A stretch of DNA of 64,000 nt, from assembly GCA_024516155.1 (NCBI GenBank), contig JAJJXM010000006.1, positions 310,001-374,000 of the forward strand, written 5' to 3'. Within the stretch, counting starts at the first letter, position 1. Every line of letters starts with the position of its first letter. Made by a program: the position numbers and the translations under genes. Shown here in pieces: positions 43,355 through 54,400 of this stretch. The notes under the pieces are model-generated. The model saw nothing but the letters and a program-made list of their open reading frames with translations. It did no database searches and was not told the DNA's origin. This DNA is from Pyronema omphalodes (taxonomy: Eukaryota > Ascomycota > Pezizomycetes > Pezizales > Pyronemataceae).

Positions 43355-45657
43355 ACACGGGGAGATTCTGGTGAACCCGGCGCGACCGCGGCTACCTGCT
43401 TAGCCTTCTTGGTGGGTCGCTCCTCTTCGGATTCCTCATCGTCAGCTTCATCGTCGGTAGATCTTGCTCTTTTCTTTCGGTTCACCGCAGCCACTTTTGC
43501 TGCAAGTTCGGTACCTTGGGAGGTCTTCTTCGCAAAACATTCCAATGTGTGATGGCTGGAACGTCCGCATCTCCAACAGGATGCCTTATCCGCCTTATAC
43601 TGATCGATTTCAGATTGTGGCACACCGACCAATGCGTCCCGGGTGCTCTGAAACTTCTTCTCCTTTGGTTTGTTGGAGGTTGAGGGCCTATCCCTCTGGT
43701 TATCCTTCGATTTCTGGTGGCGTCCTTTATCTTTCTCGTTCTTCCTTGTAGACCTATCTTTTTCCGGCTGGAAATCGATCTGTTGTAGGAGTGGATTCTC
43801 CTTTCGATTCTTCTCGTTTTCTCTGTTGGTGGCCTTCTTTACAAGGGCGGCCTTGAAGAGTTCGAATGACGGGTCGTATAGATCTTCGGTCAGATCCGTC
43901 GCTGCTCGGACGACCTCGTCCTCGAAGGACTGAGCATACATCTCTCGGAGAACCTCTCCCTGAAGCTGAGCCTTCTCCTGGTAGATCGACATCCGGATTC
44001 CCCACTGGTCGGCGGGAAGCCCGGTCTTGTGCCAGCCCGGGAGGTGTTTCCAACGAAGCTTGTTCATTTTCGCTGTGTAGTTCCGCCTCTCATGTGGGTC
44101 GCGGAAGTATTGAGTCATTGCCGCCGCGTAGGTTTCCCAGTTGTCTTGTTGCTTAGAGGACTCCCACGTGTCGACGCGATTCTGATGCCATTGGCGTGCA
44201 TCGCCCTTGAGGAAGGATCCAAGCCAGTGGATCTTCTGAAGGTCCGTTTGATAGTCAATCGCTCGGACTGTCATAAACTCCTTAACGGCCTTGAACCATG
44301 GCATGAACTCTGCTTTTTCTCCAGAAAATGATTCTGGCTCTTTCATCTTAGGAGCTTTACCAACGACTACGGGTGCCCTGTTTTTTGACACCCTATTCTT
44401 CTTATCCTTTTTGCGCAGCTCCCGAATGTATCGCCGAATTTCCTTTGGGACTTGTTCGGCATACCTTGGTGCAGAGTCTGAATCAGAATCGGAGGATTCA
44501 GAGCTGCTGCTGTCAGGTGGAGGAGGAGGAGGGGGTATACGTCCGTTTGGTGGACTGCTTCCCCGTCTAGAACCTCTTCGGGAGGCTTGGATGGAACCCC
44601 GTCCATTTCGTTCATTTGGTCTAGGAGGAATTGGCGGTGGCAGATTGTAAAGGGAGTCATCATCTCCCTGGTCGTCGGGTTCGGAATCGGTCATGTCGTG
44701 GTCACTCTCCGGTGAAGGGGCCCGACCATCTCTGCAACGTCCTTGGATCACTTCACTGATTAGTGACGCTACATCTGCTTGCCTACCCGGGCCTGCAACC
44801 CTTTTGACCTGCTCCTGTAATTCCAGCTCAATGGCCTTCCACTTGTTGTCGAAAGCGGCCTGTAATTCTTCTCTTTCGCGTTGACTTGCCGCGGCGGCCT
44901 CGTCTTGTTGTTTCTTCAGACGCTCATGATCAGCTTGTTGTCGTTTCTGGAGCTGTGAAAGGCGGTCCATCTCCTTTCGGACTCTCTTTTTCTCGTCCGC
45001 TAAGTCCGCCTTTAATGCAGCTTCCTTATCTTTCAACTCCTGCTTGTCTTTGGCCATCCGGGCCTCCAGGTCCTTTTCCTTTTGTCGTAATTCTGCTGCC
45101 CATCGTTCGCAGCTGGCGTTCCATTCCTCCTGTTTTGTGGCTTCCGCTCGATAGTAAGCCATAATGATTTGTTGATTGTTTTCTAATTTCTCGGTATACG
45201 CCTCTAGGGTCACCTGTCGATGGACTTCGTCATTGACCCGAGTGATTTGGAGGTCCTCCATTTGTCGTTGAAGCTGAGTGTATGCTTCGGCGACCTCCAT
45301 AAATTGGCGGTTGGTGAGGTTGAATTGGGCATTCACCGCATTACCCATCTGTTGTTGTGTTTGTTGCAAGGCTTGGTCCAAGTTGACTTGGATGTTTTCG
45401 TATGCCGTTTGCATATTCATGAACATCCGGATTGCATCACCCTCGTCGTTCTGGATTTGGCCGCGTAAGTTGCTGATGTCTACAGCAGTACGAGCCAGTT
45501 GTCTCATCAGGTCCTCAGCCCATGGTGGGATGCTCGGGATACTGATGGAATCTGGTAACCCACTCATTTCTACCTCATTGCTGGAGTTGTCGGGGTCAGC
45601 ACTGAGGAGAGCCCATGAGGGGAGGGGCTGGAATTCGTATTCCATAAGTTCAGCCAT
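43318..45657 (-). CDS. gag: Chromovirus Gag
   Basis: 779-aa capsid/nucleocapsid polyprotein, long for a fungal Ty3/gypsy Gag. Residues about 45-300 are a Gln/Glu/Lys/Ala-rich region with strong coiled-coil character. An Asp/Ser/Pro-rich linker follows (about 300-400), then the retrotransposon Gag core around FSGEKAEFMPWFKAV, GSFLKGDARQWHQ and a YFRDP segment. One zinc knuckle, CWRCGRSSHHTLEC (CX2CX4HX4C, 694-707), lies near the end, followed by basic and acidic clusters. The ATG at 45657 follows a 66-nt leader after the 5' LTR. The stop at 43318-43320 directly follows the slippery heptamer, so terminating ribosomes make Gag and slipping ones make Gag-Pol. Confidence 0.93.
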   Translation of the reverse strand: MAELMEYEFQPLPSWALLSADPDNSSNEVEMSGLPDSISIPSIPPWAEDLMRQLARTAVDISNLRGQIQNDEGDAIRMFMNMQTAYENIQVNLDQALQQTQQQMGNAVNAQFNLTNRQFMEVAEAYTQLQRQMEDLQITRVNDEVHRQVTLEAYTEKLENNQQIIMAYYRAEATKQEEWNASCERWAAELRQKEKDLEARMAKDKQELKDKEAALKADLADEKKRVRKEMDRLSQLQKRQQADHERLKKQQDEAAAASQREREELQAAFDNKWKAIELELQEQVKRVAGPGRQADVASLISEVIQGRCRDGRAPSPESDHDMTDSEPDDQGDDDSLYNLPPPIPPRPNERNGRGSIQASRRGSRRGSSPPNGRIPPPPPPPDSSSSESSDSDSDSAPRYAEQVPKEIRRYIRELRKKDKKNRVSKNRAPVVVGKAPKMKEPESFSGEKAEFMPWFKAVKEFMTVRAIDYQTDLQKIHWLGSFLKGDARQWHQNRVDTWESSKQQDNWETYAAAMTQYFRDPHERRNYTAKMNKLRWKHLPGWHKTGLPADQWGIRMSIYQEKAQLQGEVLREMYAQSFEDEVVRAATDLTEDLYDPSFELFKAALVKKATNRENEKNRKENPLLQQIDFQPEKDRSTRKNEKDKGRHQKSKDNQRDRPSTSNKPKEKKFQSTRDALVGVPQSEIDQYKADKASCWRCGRSSHHTLECFAKKTSQGTELAAKVAAVNRKKRARSTDDEADDEESEEERPTKKAKQVAAVAPGSPESPRVWEIRSEHSDLN

Positions 45658-45712
45658 GTCGTAATATGGTGGCTGATAACTACTTCTCGATTCACTCGGT
45701 GAGGTATATGAG

Positions 45713-45723
45713 TAAACTTATAG
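45713..45723 (-). other. Putative primer-binding site (self-priming type)
   Basis: The sense-strand sequence next to the 5' LTR begins CTATAAGTTTACTCAT and lacks the TGG start expected for pairing with a tRNA 3' CCA end. Its TATAAGTTTA (45722-45713) is exactly complementary to TAAACTTATA at 45875-45866 within the 5' LTR, about 150 nt from the LTR edge. Tf1 of fission yeast self-primes in this way. The match is short and AT-rich, so this is a hypothesis. Confidence 0.4.
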
Positions 45724-47327
45724 TGTAAACCGGGGGTCCTAGGGTAACGGACGGCCGGGTAACTCTGAAATTCTCGAAAGAAAAAGAGAGAAGCAATAAT
45801 TCCAAGAAGGGGAATTATTACTTCTCAAGGGGATTCTTCTAACGGAAAGTAGAGGTGATAACAGTTATAAGTTTAAACTCTCCTGTGTATCTCAGGGAGC
45901 GTTTCGAGAGTATCGGTTCTGGTGGTCGTTTCTTGAAGAGGGACGACCGGAGGTATTGTCTTGATTTGAGGTAAGGTATAGATTTGATGGCGTCGGGTAT
46001 TGACTTAAGAGAAGGCAATAACCCTTCGTGGGATGTGTGGTTGTATTCGGAACAATGGTGATTGCGTTGCTGGATGATGGCTTCTTCGAGTGGGGGCTTT
46101 TGGCACTTTTATATTTTTCTTATCTTGAGCTCCCCACTCATATACCCTGCAAGCACTGTGCGGTGGGCGGAAGTGGAAGTACCCTAAGACGTTGGTTGGC
46201 TACACCTAAACGTGATTTTTCCACCATACAAAATGCAACTTTTGGTAAAAACGCTAATATCGCGAATATACTTTAAGACATCCTCCGGGCCGTTATCCGG
46301 ATAATGCCTTAGTCGTTTGCTATTGCCTAGACTTGATCTTTTCGTCGTTTGCACTTGATGTCATAAATAATAATAAGGCATCGGAATGCATTTCGAAGAA
46401 TGTGCATTGCAGGACCGGCTGACGCGTTCCTGCAACTAACGTCGGACTTCGATATCCGGTTGGCGATTCCGTCGCATCCGGTGAAGTCGTTTGTATGATC
46501 TGATGATGTCGTCATGGTCGGCAATAGACTGTGGGCCTTCCGGGGGTCCCTAATAGGAGGTGGTCCGATGGTTCGTTCATCGTTCGGTCGTCTCGTCATA
46601 TCGGCAGTTCGAAGGTGCGTTTGCGAAGATAAGGTTTCCGGTGATAACTACCCAAAGAGGTAGTTAACTCCTTATCTCCTTCGGCCGACTAGACTCCGCT
46701 GTCGTAAGATGTTCTTCGGCTTATCCGGTTTCCTCCGTCGGTCAGGCGTAATGCCTCGGTCACATATGACTATGTTTTCTTGTTTTACGGCAAAGTGTTT
46801 TCGTGAATACATTATCCCATTTAACTTAAATACAGTCCTTTCCCTCCTAACCTTTCTATCCTCATCAACCTCGATATCTGTTTCCTGCGGTGACCTACTT
46901 GCGTCACATTCTCCTTTCTATTCGTATGTATATCTGGCCCGCCGGGTCTCTTAGTTCCACGACCCTTTCTGGACGGTTTTCTCGTATACGGCGGAAGAGG
47001 TGCGTTCGCTCAAAGGCTTCGGTAAGTCTTTGAGTGAGGCCCTAAGGTTATAAGTATTCCAGGTTTTTATCAGCGGCAGCGGTATGTTCCTCGAGGTATG
47101 GCTGCGCATTAGAAACCGCAGTCATTGATCGGAAACAGACCCACCTCGGGGCTGCCCCGGGTTTCCCCGCCCTAGATGACGCTGACTTTTTCCCTGGCCC
47201 CCCATTATCCTACTTCCTGCGGGAAGTGGATGAAGGGTGGTTAGTAATAGCTTTCGCCTTGGCTTGAGTTATTACTTAGGTAAGAATCCCCATTCTTTTA
47301 AATGTCTTATCGGGGTAGGGTATGACA
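45724..47327 (-). repeat. 5' LTR of the chromovirus (1,604 bp)
   Basis: Right-hand copy of the LTR. It is upstream of Gag on the coding strand and so carries the promoter. It begins at TGTAAACC and ends at TATGACA on the plus strand. The offset from the other LTR is a constant 7,897 bases wherever I compared landmarks. Confidence 0.95.
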
Positions 47328-47332
47328 GAAGC
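47328..47332 (+). repeat. Chromovirus target-site duplication, right copy (GAAGC)
   Basis: Matches 37822-37826 exactly. LINE coding sequence resumes in phase immediately after it. Confidence 0.9.
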
Positions 47333-50196
47333 GGTGGTGGTGTGCGGAGATTCGTGAGGCTCGTACGGAGTATGGGAGGACCCGAAGAGCGGTCAAGGAA
47401 GGGCGCGCGACGGTGGAAGAAGAGCACCAACTGCGCAACGCATATCATTCGCTACAGAGACAGAAAAAGCGTAGGTGCTGGGGGGACTTCCTGTCGACAG
47501 CCAACGGGGACGCTGTCTGGGCAGCACTGAGGATGACTAAACCGCGGGCAGCGACGGTGGTAGGTCCGCTCGAGAATGAAGAAGGGCAACGAGCGGAGGA
47601 CGATCAGGATAAACGTAGGATGCTCGCGGAAGTGTCCTTCCCCCCCCCTAACCCCTTCTCGGAGTTACCACTCCCCCCGGGGCCGCCCGGAACCCTGTGG
47701 CAGTCAGTCTCGTCACAATCCGTTTCCTCCGCTTTGTCCAGACAGAGCAACAAGAAGGCCCCAGGCGCCGATGCGCTGGGTGTCCCCATCATCAAAGCCC
47801 TGCTTTCGTGGGATCCGGACCGGGTTGTTGCGGTGGTGAAGCATTGCATACGCCTGGGGTATCACCCCCGCGACTGGAAGATCGCAAAGGGGGTGTGCAT
47901 CCCGAAGCCGGGAAAGCCGAGCTACTCGCGTGCAAAAAGCTTTCGGATCATCTCCTTGCTCAGCTGCTTTGGCAAGCTGGTTGAAAAAGTGGTAGCAGTG
48001 CTGCTCGCACAAGAAGCTGAGCGCACGGGGATCCTACATGACGGGCAGTTTGGGGGGAGGACGAACAGGTCGGCAGCGGACGCAGCGGCGGTTTTGGTAG
48101 GATTCGTCGAGGCTGCTTGGGAGGAAAAGGCTTTAGCAGGCGCTCTCCTGATGGACGTAAAGGGCGCGTTTCCTACCGTCAACAGCGTGTGCTTAACCAA
48201 TAAGCTGCGAAGAGCAACCTTCGACGAAGGTCTTGTTCGATGGGTGACGAGCTTCATGAGAAGTAGGCGAGTCGAGATCTTTCTCGCAGGGGAGGCTGGT
48301 GAGCCGATAGACACAGACACTGGGTTGCCCCAAGGCTCCCCCGTGTCCCCGATATTGTTTCTGCTGTACATAGCAGATCTGGCGAAGATGGTGGAAGCGG
48401 AGGTCGGAGGAACGCTGGGACTTTCCTTCGTCGATGACGTCACGTGGCTCGTGAAAGGCGCGTCAGCGACTGACGTCACCACCAAGTTAGATCGATGCGC
48501 GTCCCTCTGCCTCGCGTGGGGTGAAGCGAACGCGGTAGTGTTCGAATCAGAAAAGACAGAGGCAATCCTTTTCTCCCGCAGACGCTCTCCCCCGAACCCC
48601 GACTCCCTCACAGTGACGGTGGGAACCCACTCCATTCGGTATTCCGAAACCGCTGTTCGGTGGTTAGGTTACTGGCTGGACGCAAAACTCACCTTTAACC
48701 AGCATCGCCAGAAATGGCTCTCCCGGGCCTCGCAACAACAAGCACAAATTGCACGCTTGTGCAAGAAATACGGGCTCCCCGCAGGCAGCACCGCTAATCT
48801 TCAACAAGCGGTGGTGCAATCTGTTGCTACCTACGGCATAGAAATTAACGCCGTCCGCCGACTCCCCTCCCGAGACGCTGGGCACCTATCCCGCCTCCAA
48901 CTCGTTCTCAACAAGCAGGCACGGGCCATCACCGGCTGCTTCCGTACAACCCCGCTCGGCTTTCTGGCAGCAGAAAGCGCGACGCGACCGGCAGAATCCC
49001 TCGTGCGCGGACGGGAAGCCCGCTTCAGAGCGCGACTTCTTACCCGCCCAGCCCCCCCCGGATCCAGCCCCCCGTCTCCGACCGCCGACATCGTCAGGCA
49101 ACTAACTCAGCGCGCCACAACTCGCTCGGGCTTCCACCACGTCGAGAGGGTCTTCCCCCCTCTCCCCCAACAGTTCCCCGGTACCGTCGTCATAGCATCG
49201 AGGGACGAAGCAACCGAGTGCGCGTTACAATGGAGAAACCTTGGATCCGCCTGCGTTTGGACCGACGGGTCTCGCATAGAAGATGTTTCTGGTTCAGGCT
49301 TCGTTCGTTACGTGAGAGGCATTCTCACCCCCTCCTCCTTCTGCGTGGGACGTCATGCAGAGGTGTACGACGCCGAGCTTCATGCCATGCTGATGGCCCT
49401 GCGCGATTACTGGGATAATTACCATTACTCAGTGGCCCGCCCCCCCCCGCTCCTCACTATTTTCTCCGATGCACAGGCTGCGCTGCAGCGCCTGCTCTCC
49501 GACGTGCCTGGCCCGGGCCAGATCTTGCAGCGCCTGATCGCGACGGAGGTCGCAAAACTCCGCGCCTTCACCGGCATCGAGGTGGTCTTCCGGTGGGTAC
49601 CCGGACACAGCGACATCCTCGAAAACGAAGCTGCGGACGCAGCAGCAAAACACGGTACAAGCCATCGTTGTTTGCCCCCCCCCCTCCGAGGGTGTGAAAA
49701 CCCCGTCTGCTCTCCCCTCCCTTGGACGTCGCTGGCGCACGTCAACCGCGCAGTGACGGAGATCCCCAAAGCGATCGCATCGAAGTGGGTACGCCAGCGT
49801 ACCGACCTTCACGCAGCTTACCGCCCACGAAAGAAGTGGGGCATCCGCGACGGCCTGAAGACCGTGCCGAAACACCGGGCTGCGGTGTTCTACCAGCTTG
49901 CCTCCGGTCACGCGCTGATAGGCACCCACCTGGTGCGCATAAAGAAAAAAGACTCCGATCGCTGTTGGTGGTGCGATTCCGGAGAACGCCAAACGCGAGG
50001 TCACCTGTTTGGTGCCTGTGATCGCTGGCAACGTGAGTACGAAGTACTCACTCAAGAGGTGGAAAAAATAACTGGAAAGCCGCGGCGACGGCGGGGAAGG
50101 CTGAAGGCGGTGGAGATTTTTTCGGACGATCGGCTTACCAAAGCGATCTTGGAATTCCTAGCAGCCACGGAGGTGGGTAGGCGCTATGTGGAATGA
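47333..50196 (+). pseudogene. LINE ORF2, 3' part (RT and RNase H), separated from its start
   Basis: Continues the ORF2 frame after the chromovirus and its second GAAGC. The reverse transcriptase begins near KKAPGADALGVPI and includes FRIISLLSCFGK, a GALLMDVKGAF block, GLPQGSPVSPILF and the catalytic SFVDDVTW. An RNase H domain follows, with VWTDGSRIED, a YDAELHAML Glu block, IFSDAQAAL and WVPGHSDILENEAAD. The C-terminus carries a CWWCDSGERQTRGHLFGAC zinc motif. The frame has no stop until 50194-50196. An internal GTG or ATG could begin a shorter product, but the native protein starts at 36920. Confidence 0.9.
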
Positions 50197-50624
50197 GAAT
50201 GGCACGGGTGGGTGAGGCCAAATTGGGAGGATACGGGGAATGAGGTGATAAGGGATGCGGGGATTTTCCTTTTTTTTCCTTTTCGTTGGGTTAAGACGCG
50301 TATCTTTGGTTTCCTCTGTTTTTCTCGCGATGTATTAGAGCAGTCCGCTTCTAAGCGACTTTGTCTCCTTTTCTTTTCATTTTCTTTTCTTTCTTTTCCT
50401 TTTTCTGGGGGTGCACGGTTTGACTGAGTTTTTTTTTCTCTTCTTATTTTTTCCTTTTTATTTTTTATTTTTTACTTCGGGGGTGTGTAACGGGGATAGG
50501 AGATAGGGGCGCCTCACTAGGTGGTCTTGGCCACGAGGACGGGATACCAGGATTTCTTTCTTCCTGCATAGGCCTTTCAGGCCTCGAACAGTGTATGATA
50601 CAAAACAAACAAAACAAAACAAAA
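50197..50624 (+). other. LINE 3' UTR and A-rich tail
   Basis: T-rich and pyrimidine-rich untranslated region with TTTTC runs, followed by the GGGGCGCCTCACTAGG...CCTGCATAGGCCTTTCAGG block that also appears, diverged, around hAT copy 1. It closes in a CAAAA-type tail (50600-50624). The A-rich tail gives the 3' end of the retrotransposed RNA. Confidence 0.8.
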
Positions 50625-50745
50625 ACATGGAGCCATAGAAAGCTGACGTTAATTCCTAGGATGGAGATGGATAAGACTGATATGGACATGGAGCCATAGA
50701 AAGCTGACGTTAATTCCTAGGATGGAGATGGATGAGAAGACAGAT
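50625..50745 (+). repeat. 61-bp tandem repeat, the LINE target
   Basis: Two adjacent units begin ACATGGAGCCATAGAAAGC (50625 and 50686) and share GACGTTAATTCCTAGGATGG and GATGGATAAGACTGATATGG. A partial unit remains left of the LINE (35010-35052). A diverged unit may continue to about 50840 (GGAGCCATAGCAAGCTGACG). The first 14 bp of the first unit double as the LINE target duplication. Confidence 0.85.
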
Positions 50746-51418
50746 ATAGAAATGAACGCAGCTTACGTTTCCCCAGGATGTGGTGATGATGGCCAAGATC
50801 AAAACAGCCATGGACTCGGAGCCATAGCAAGCTGACGTTTCCCCTCGTGTGCTTGTGCTGATTTGCGTACGTATGTCCTTTTGGATGGTCGAACTCTAGA
50901 TTCTCCTCTGTTCTCGGCAAGGGATGTTGCAGTGATAACCCCTCCCCCGTGAGTAGACTTCGATTGTTTGGTGATCTAAAGTCGGATATTCCGAGGACCC
51001 TTCGGTGGCCAGCTTGACCTACCTACCTACCTAACAAGGGTTGATGGACAGCTGCATCCATCGCCAACTTTTTACGTTGCGACTTTAGACCTTCGCTGCA
51101 CTTTCCACGCTTTGCAACTGACGGTCGACCCAAAAGCACGCTCTGCACGCTTCTTTCCACGCTTGACTACTTCCTCCACTGATTTTATCTGAACTCCCAC
51201 TCGCGAATTCTCCCGCAGCAGCTGCTTTTACTGCTATCTCCACTTTCGCTACGTTCGCTACCTGAAGACGCTTCTCGACAACAGTTCGCGAGAGCTTTTT
51301 TTTTGTGACAAGTACACGGATTAATCATTATATCGAGCATCTAACTTATTATTATTATTATCCAAAGTTACAGATCCGCCATTTCTTGGCCCACAATTGA
51401 TTAAAGGCGCCGACAGTT
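50746..51418. other. Upstream region and 5' leader of cch1
   Basis: Non-coding. It contains CTAC/CTACC repeats near 51020, a T9 run at 51296-51304 and a TTATTATTATTAT stretch at about 51348-51361, shortly before the cch1 start. Promoter elements cannot be pinned down by eye. Confidence 0.5.
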
Positions 51419-54400
51419 ATGGCCTCGGGCAGCCACAACAACAGCCCCTCCCCGCTCGACATTCCTCTCCAAGACCTGCCGAGCACCACCAGACACGTAG
51501 GATTCAACGACACCGCACAAGACGGAACTCAGCCTCTGACACGAAGCCGGTCGCTACTGACCGGTAGTCACTTGGGAGCGGAGATCGGTAGAAGACTTTC
51601 ACATCATCGCAAAAGGAGCAGTTATGATCGAATATCCCCCGATCCACCACGGAACGACAGTACACCCCCGCCGACCACCGATGTTCCCGACCTTCAAATC
51701 CCATCGAGCTATAACGACCCCGTAGACGATATTATCACTCAGACTCAAGTTCGGAACGAGATCAACACCGCTCTAGGTGTCGGTGTCGGAAGAGGCAGCT
51801 GGCTACCCCCAAGAAGAAATACATACGATGGACGAATCAGTTATGATGGCTACAATGACGACAATAGGGGGAGGATGAGTAGGCGCGAATCGTCAGCTTC
51901 CCCGCTACCTTCACCTACGGACGAGGACTTTGCCCCGCTCACTCTCAATAGCCAACCTATGGCAGGATTCAGGCCCGAGAATAAACGACGTGTTAGCAGC
52001 TACGGTCCCGGACAATCTCTCGGTGATGATTTAGTCGCGGCGGAAGAAGGCTTGGGTAGGAGCTCAAGCAAGAATTCTACAAAGTCATTGAGAAGTGGTT
52101 CGCCGGCTTCAAAGTCGGGCTCGCGATTGTCTCCGGCGGCTTCCCCGGTTAGAAGAGTATCTGTGGCCCTACAAAATATGTCGCAACGTGTTGTCAATTT
52201 GAGTAACGATCCGGAGGCCGTTGAACAAACACTACGGAGGAGAGCGTCCAAGCAATCGCGTGCTGCCTCCTCGGGGAGGGATACAGTGGCACACGACGAT
52301 GAACGGCCACCCATGTTACCTAGAAAGCTGTCAGGGAAGAGCGAAAAGATCCCATGGAGAGAACAGGCGAATCCGCTCAAGGGAAACAGTTTGAGGATAT
52401 TTTCGCCGCAGAGTAGAATCAGGTTGATTCTTTGTGATGTACTCATTCATCCGTGAGTTTACCTTGGATGTATAATGAGCGGCAATGTAGCGCTAACTGA
52501 ATTAGCTTTACGGAACCTCTGATTTTACTTTTGATCCTCGTCCAAACTATTCTTTTGACCATAGATGCCACTCCAAGTGCTCACGATGACTCGCGATCTA
52601 AGCGCTGGGGAACTTCAACTATTGATTACGCACTTCTTGTGCTGTTCAGTATATACACGTAAGATACGCCAAAACTATTAAAACCCACTTCTTGTTCTGT
52701 TCCCTCTGACCGTCGTAGTTTAGAAATCATTGCCCGGTGTATTGTCTCGGGCGTTTTTATGAATCCCGTCCAAGCAAATGATCCGGATGCAAGAGGTGGC
52801 TTACGAAGAAAAATAATCAGAAAAGCCAGAACCTTTTTTCTTCCGAAACGACCCGGAAGGGAGATTCACCGCGCAAATTCTCCAATGAGAATGGAATTTG
52901 ATGACCATCTTAAGGATCCCAGTGACGACTTGCATAATCCGACTATTGTGCGTGCACTGACAGCTATGAACATGGGGGATAATGCGGCAGCTGGAGGACC
53001 CGGTCAATCGTTCCAGTCACAAGCGAGGTTTCGACTTGCCAGAAGAGCTTTCCTTCGACATTCCTTTAATCGTCTAGACTTTGTCGCCGTAGTATCATAC
53101 TGGATTTCGTTAGGACTCTGTTTATCTGGACTCGAAGCAGAGAAACATTTATATGTTTTCCGGATGATGAGCTGTCTTCGGATTCTCCGACTTCTGGGAA
53201 TCACTAGCGGAACTTCCGTAATCCTGAGATCTTTGAAGAAGGCGGCTCCTCTACTTGTGCATGTTGCTTTCTTGATTGGATTCTTTTGGATAATATTTGG
53301 TATCATAGGAGTACAAAGTTTCAAAGGATCTCTACAACGGAATTGTGTCTGGGTTGACCCGGCTGGAATCCAGGATAATTTTACACAGTCCATGCAGTTT
53401 TGTGGTGGATACCTGGATCCAAAAACGGGCGACAAGATGCCTTACCGTAATCTGGATGGAAGTTTTGGGGCTTCCCAACCAAAGGGTTACATTTGCCCCA
53501 TGAATTCTTATTGTGTTGCGGTTGGAAACCCTTACGGTGGCACTGTCAGCTTTGATAATATTGTTCAGTCTTTGGAACTTGTGTTTGTTGTTATGACCGC
53601 AAATACTTTCTCTGATCTACTCTATTACACTGCTGATAGTGACTACCTTGCGGCGGCTTGTTGTAAGTTTTAACAGTTGAAGTGGGTTGGTGACTTGGGG
53701 CTAATTTGTTGATACAGTCTTCATTGCTGGTATTGTTATCTTGGCATTTTGGTTAGCGAACTTGGTATGAATTGAACGTCTCAAATTCCTGGAGCCTGCG
53801 CTAATAACCAATAGTTAATTGCAGTCATTACATCATCCTTTCAAGTCATCCGCGAAGAGTCCAGCAAGTCAGCTTTCTCAGCAGATGATAGATCATCAAT
53901 TCACCAGGACAAAAATAAAACTCAGAAACCTGAGAGCACTATTCAAAAATTTTACAGACGTTCTCATCACTTTTGGGTTGTTGTTATCGCTACCGGATTA
54001 TTCGCCCAAATGTTTCGAAGCTCCACTATGCCGCCTGGTCGTGGAAAGCTCCTTGATAGAGTGGAATTTGTGATAACACTAGTTCTGCTATTCGAAATTA
54101 TCATACGGTTCATGTCCGACTGGCGAATGTTCCACAAGAAGCACCGGAATTGGGTAGACCTTCTATTGGCGGTGATAACATGCATTATGCTCCTACCCTC
54201 GGTTCACAAAAACGCAAAAGCCTACGCTTGGCTCACCATTTTCCAGATTTTACGGGTGTATCGATTGGTTTGGGCCATCCCAGTGACTCGGAATTTGTTA
54301 TCCAAAGTTTTGGGAAATGTTACCGGTCTCAGCAACTTGATCTTTTTTGTGATTCTGCTTACTTTTCTTTGCGCTTTATTTGCCGTTCAAATAGTACGAG

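Larger units (their letters stand above)
37827..47327 (-). mobile_element. Ty3/gypsy chromovirus, apparently complete
   Basis: 9,501-bp LTR retrotransposon inserted in LINE ORF2, transcribed right to left. It has two 1,604-bp LTRs with TG...CA ends, a GAAGC target duplication, a polypurine tract at 39431-39444 and intact Gag and Gag-Pol frames. The Pol order is protease, RT, RNase H, integrase and chromodomain, which defines the chromovirus branch. Gag and Pol are in different frames joined by a -1 slippery site. Intact frames and seemingly identical LTRs indicate a young, potentially active copy, with no sign of repeat-induced point mutation. Confidence 0.95.
35053..50624 (+). mobile_element. 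Tad1-like non-LTR retrotransposon (LINE), interrupted by a chromovirus
   Basis: A 5' UTR (35053-35186) is followed by ORF1 (35187-36923), ORF2 (36920-37826 continuing at 47333-50196), a 3' UTR and a CAAAA-rich tail ending at 50624. A 14-bp target duplication flanks the whole. Without the 9.5-kb insert and one copy of its 5-bp duplication, the LINE would be about 6.07 kb, with ORF2 continuous at 1,256 codons plus stop. An AP-type endonuclease, an RT with FVDD and a downstream RNase H fit the Tad1/I-like fungal clades. Apart from the insertion I see no stops or frameshifts, so the element was probably intact when hit. Confidence 0.9.

Noticed and set aside
37827..47327. Repeat-induced point mutation signature in the retrotransposons
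   Set aside because: Frames are intact and the two LTRs look the same, so no C-to-T transition load is apparent.
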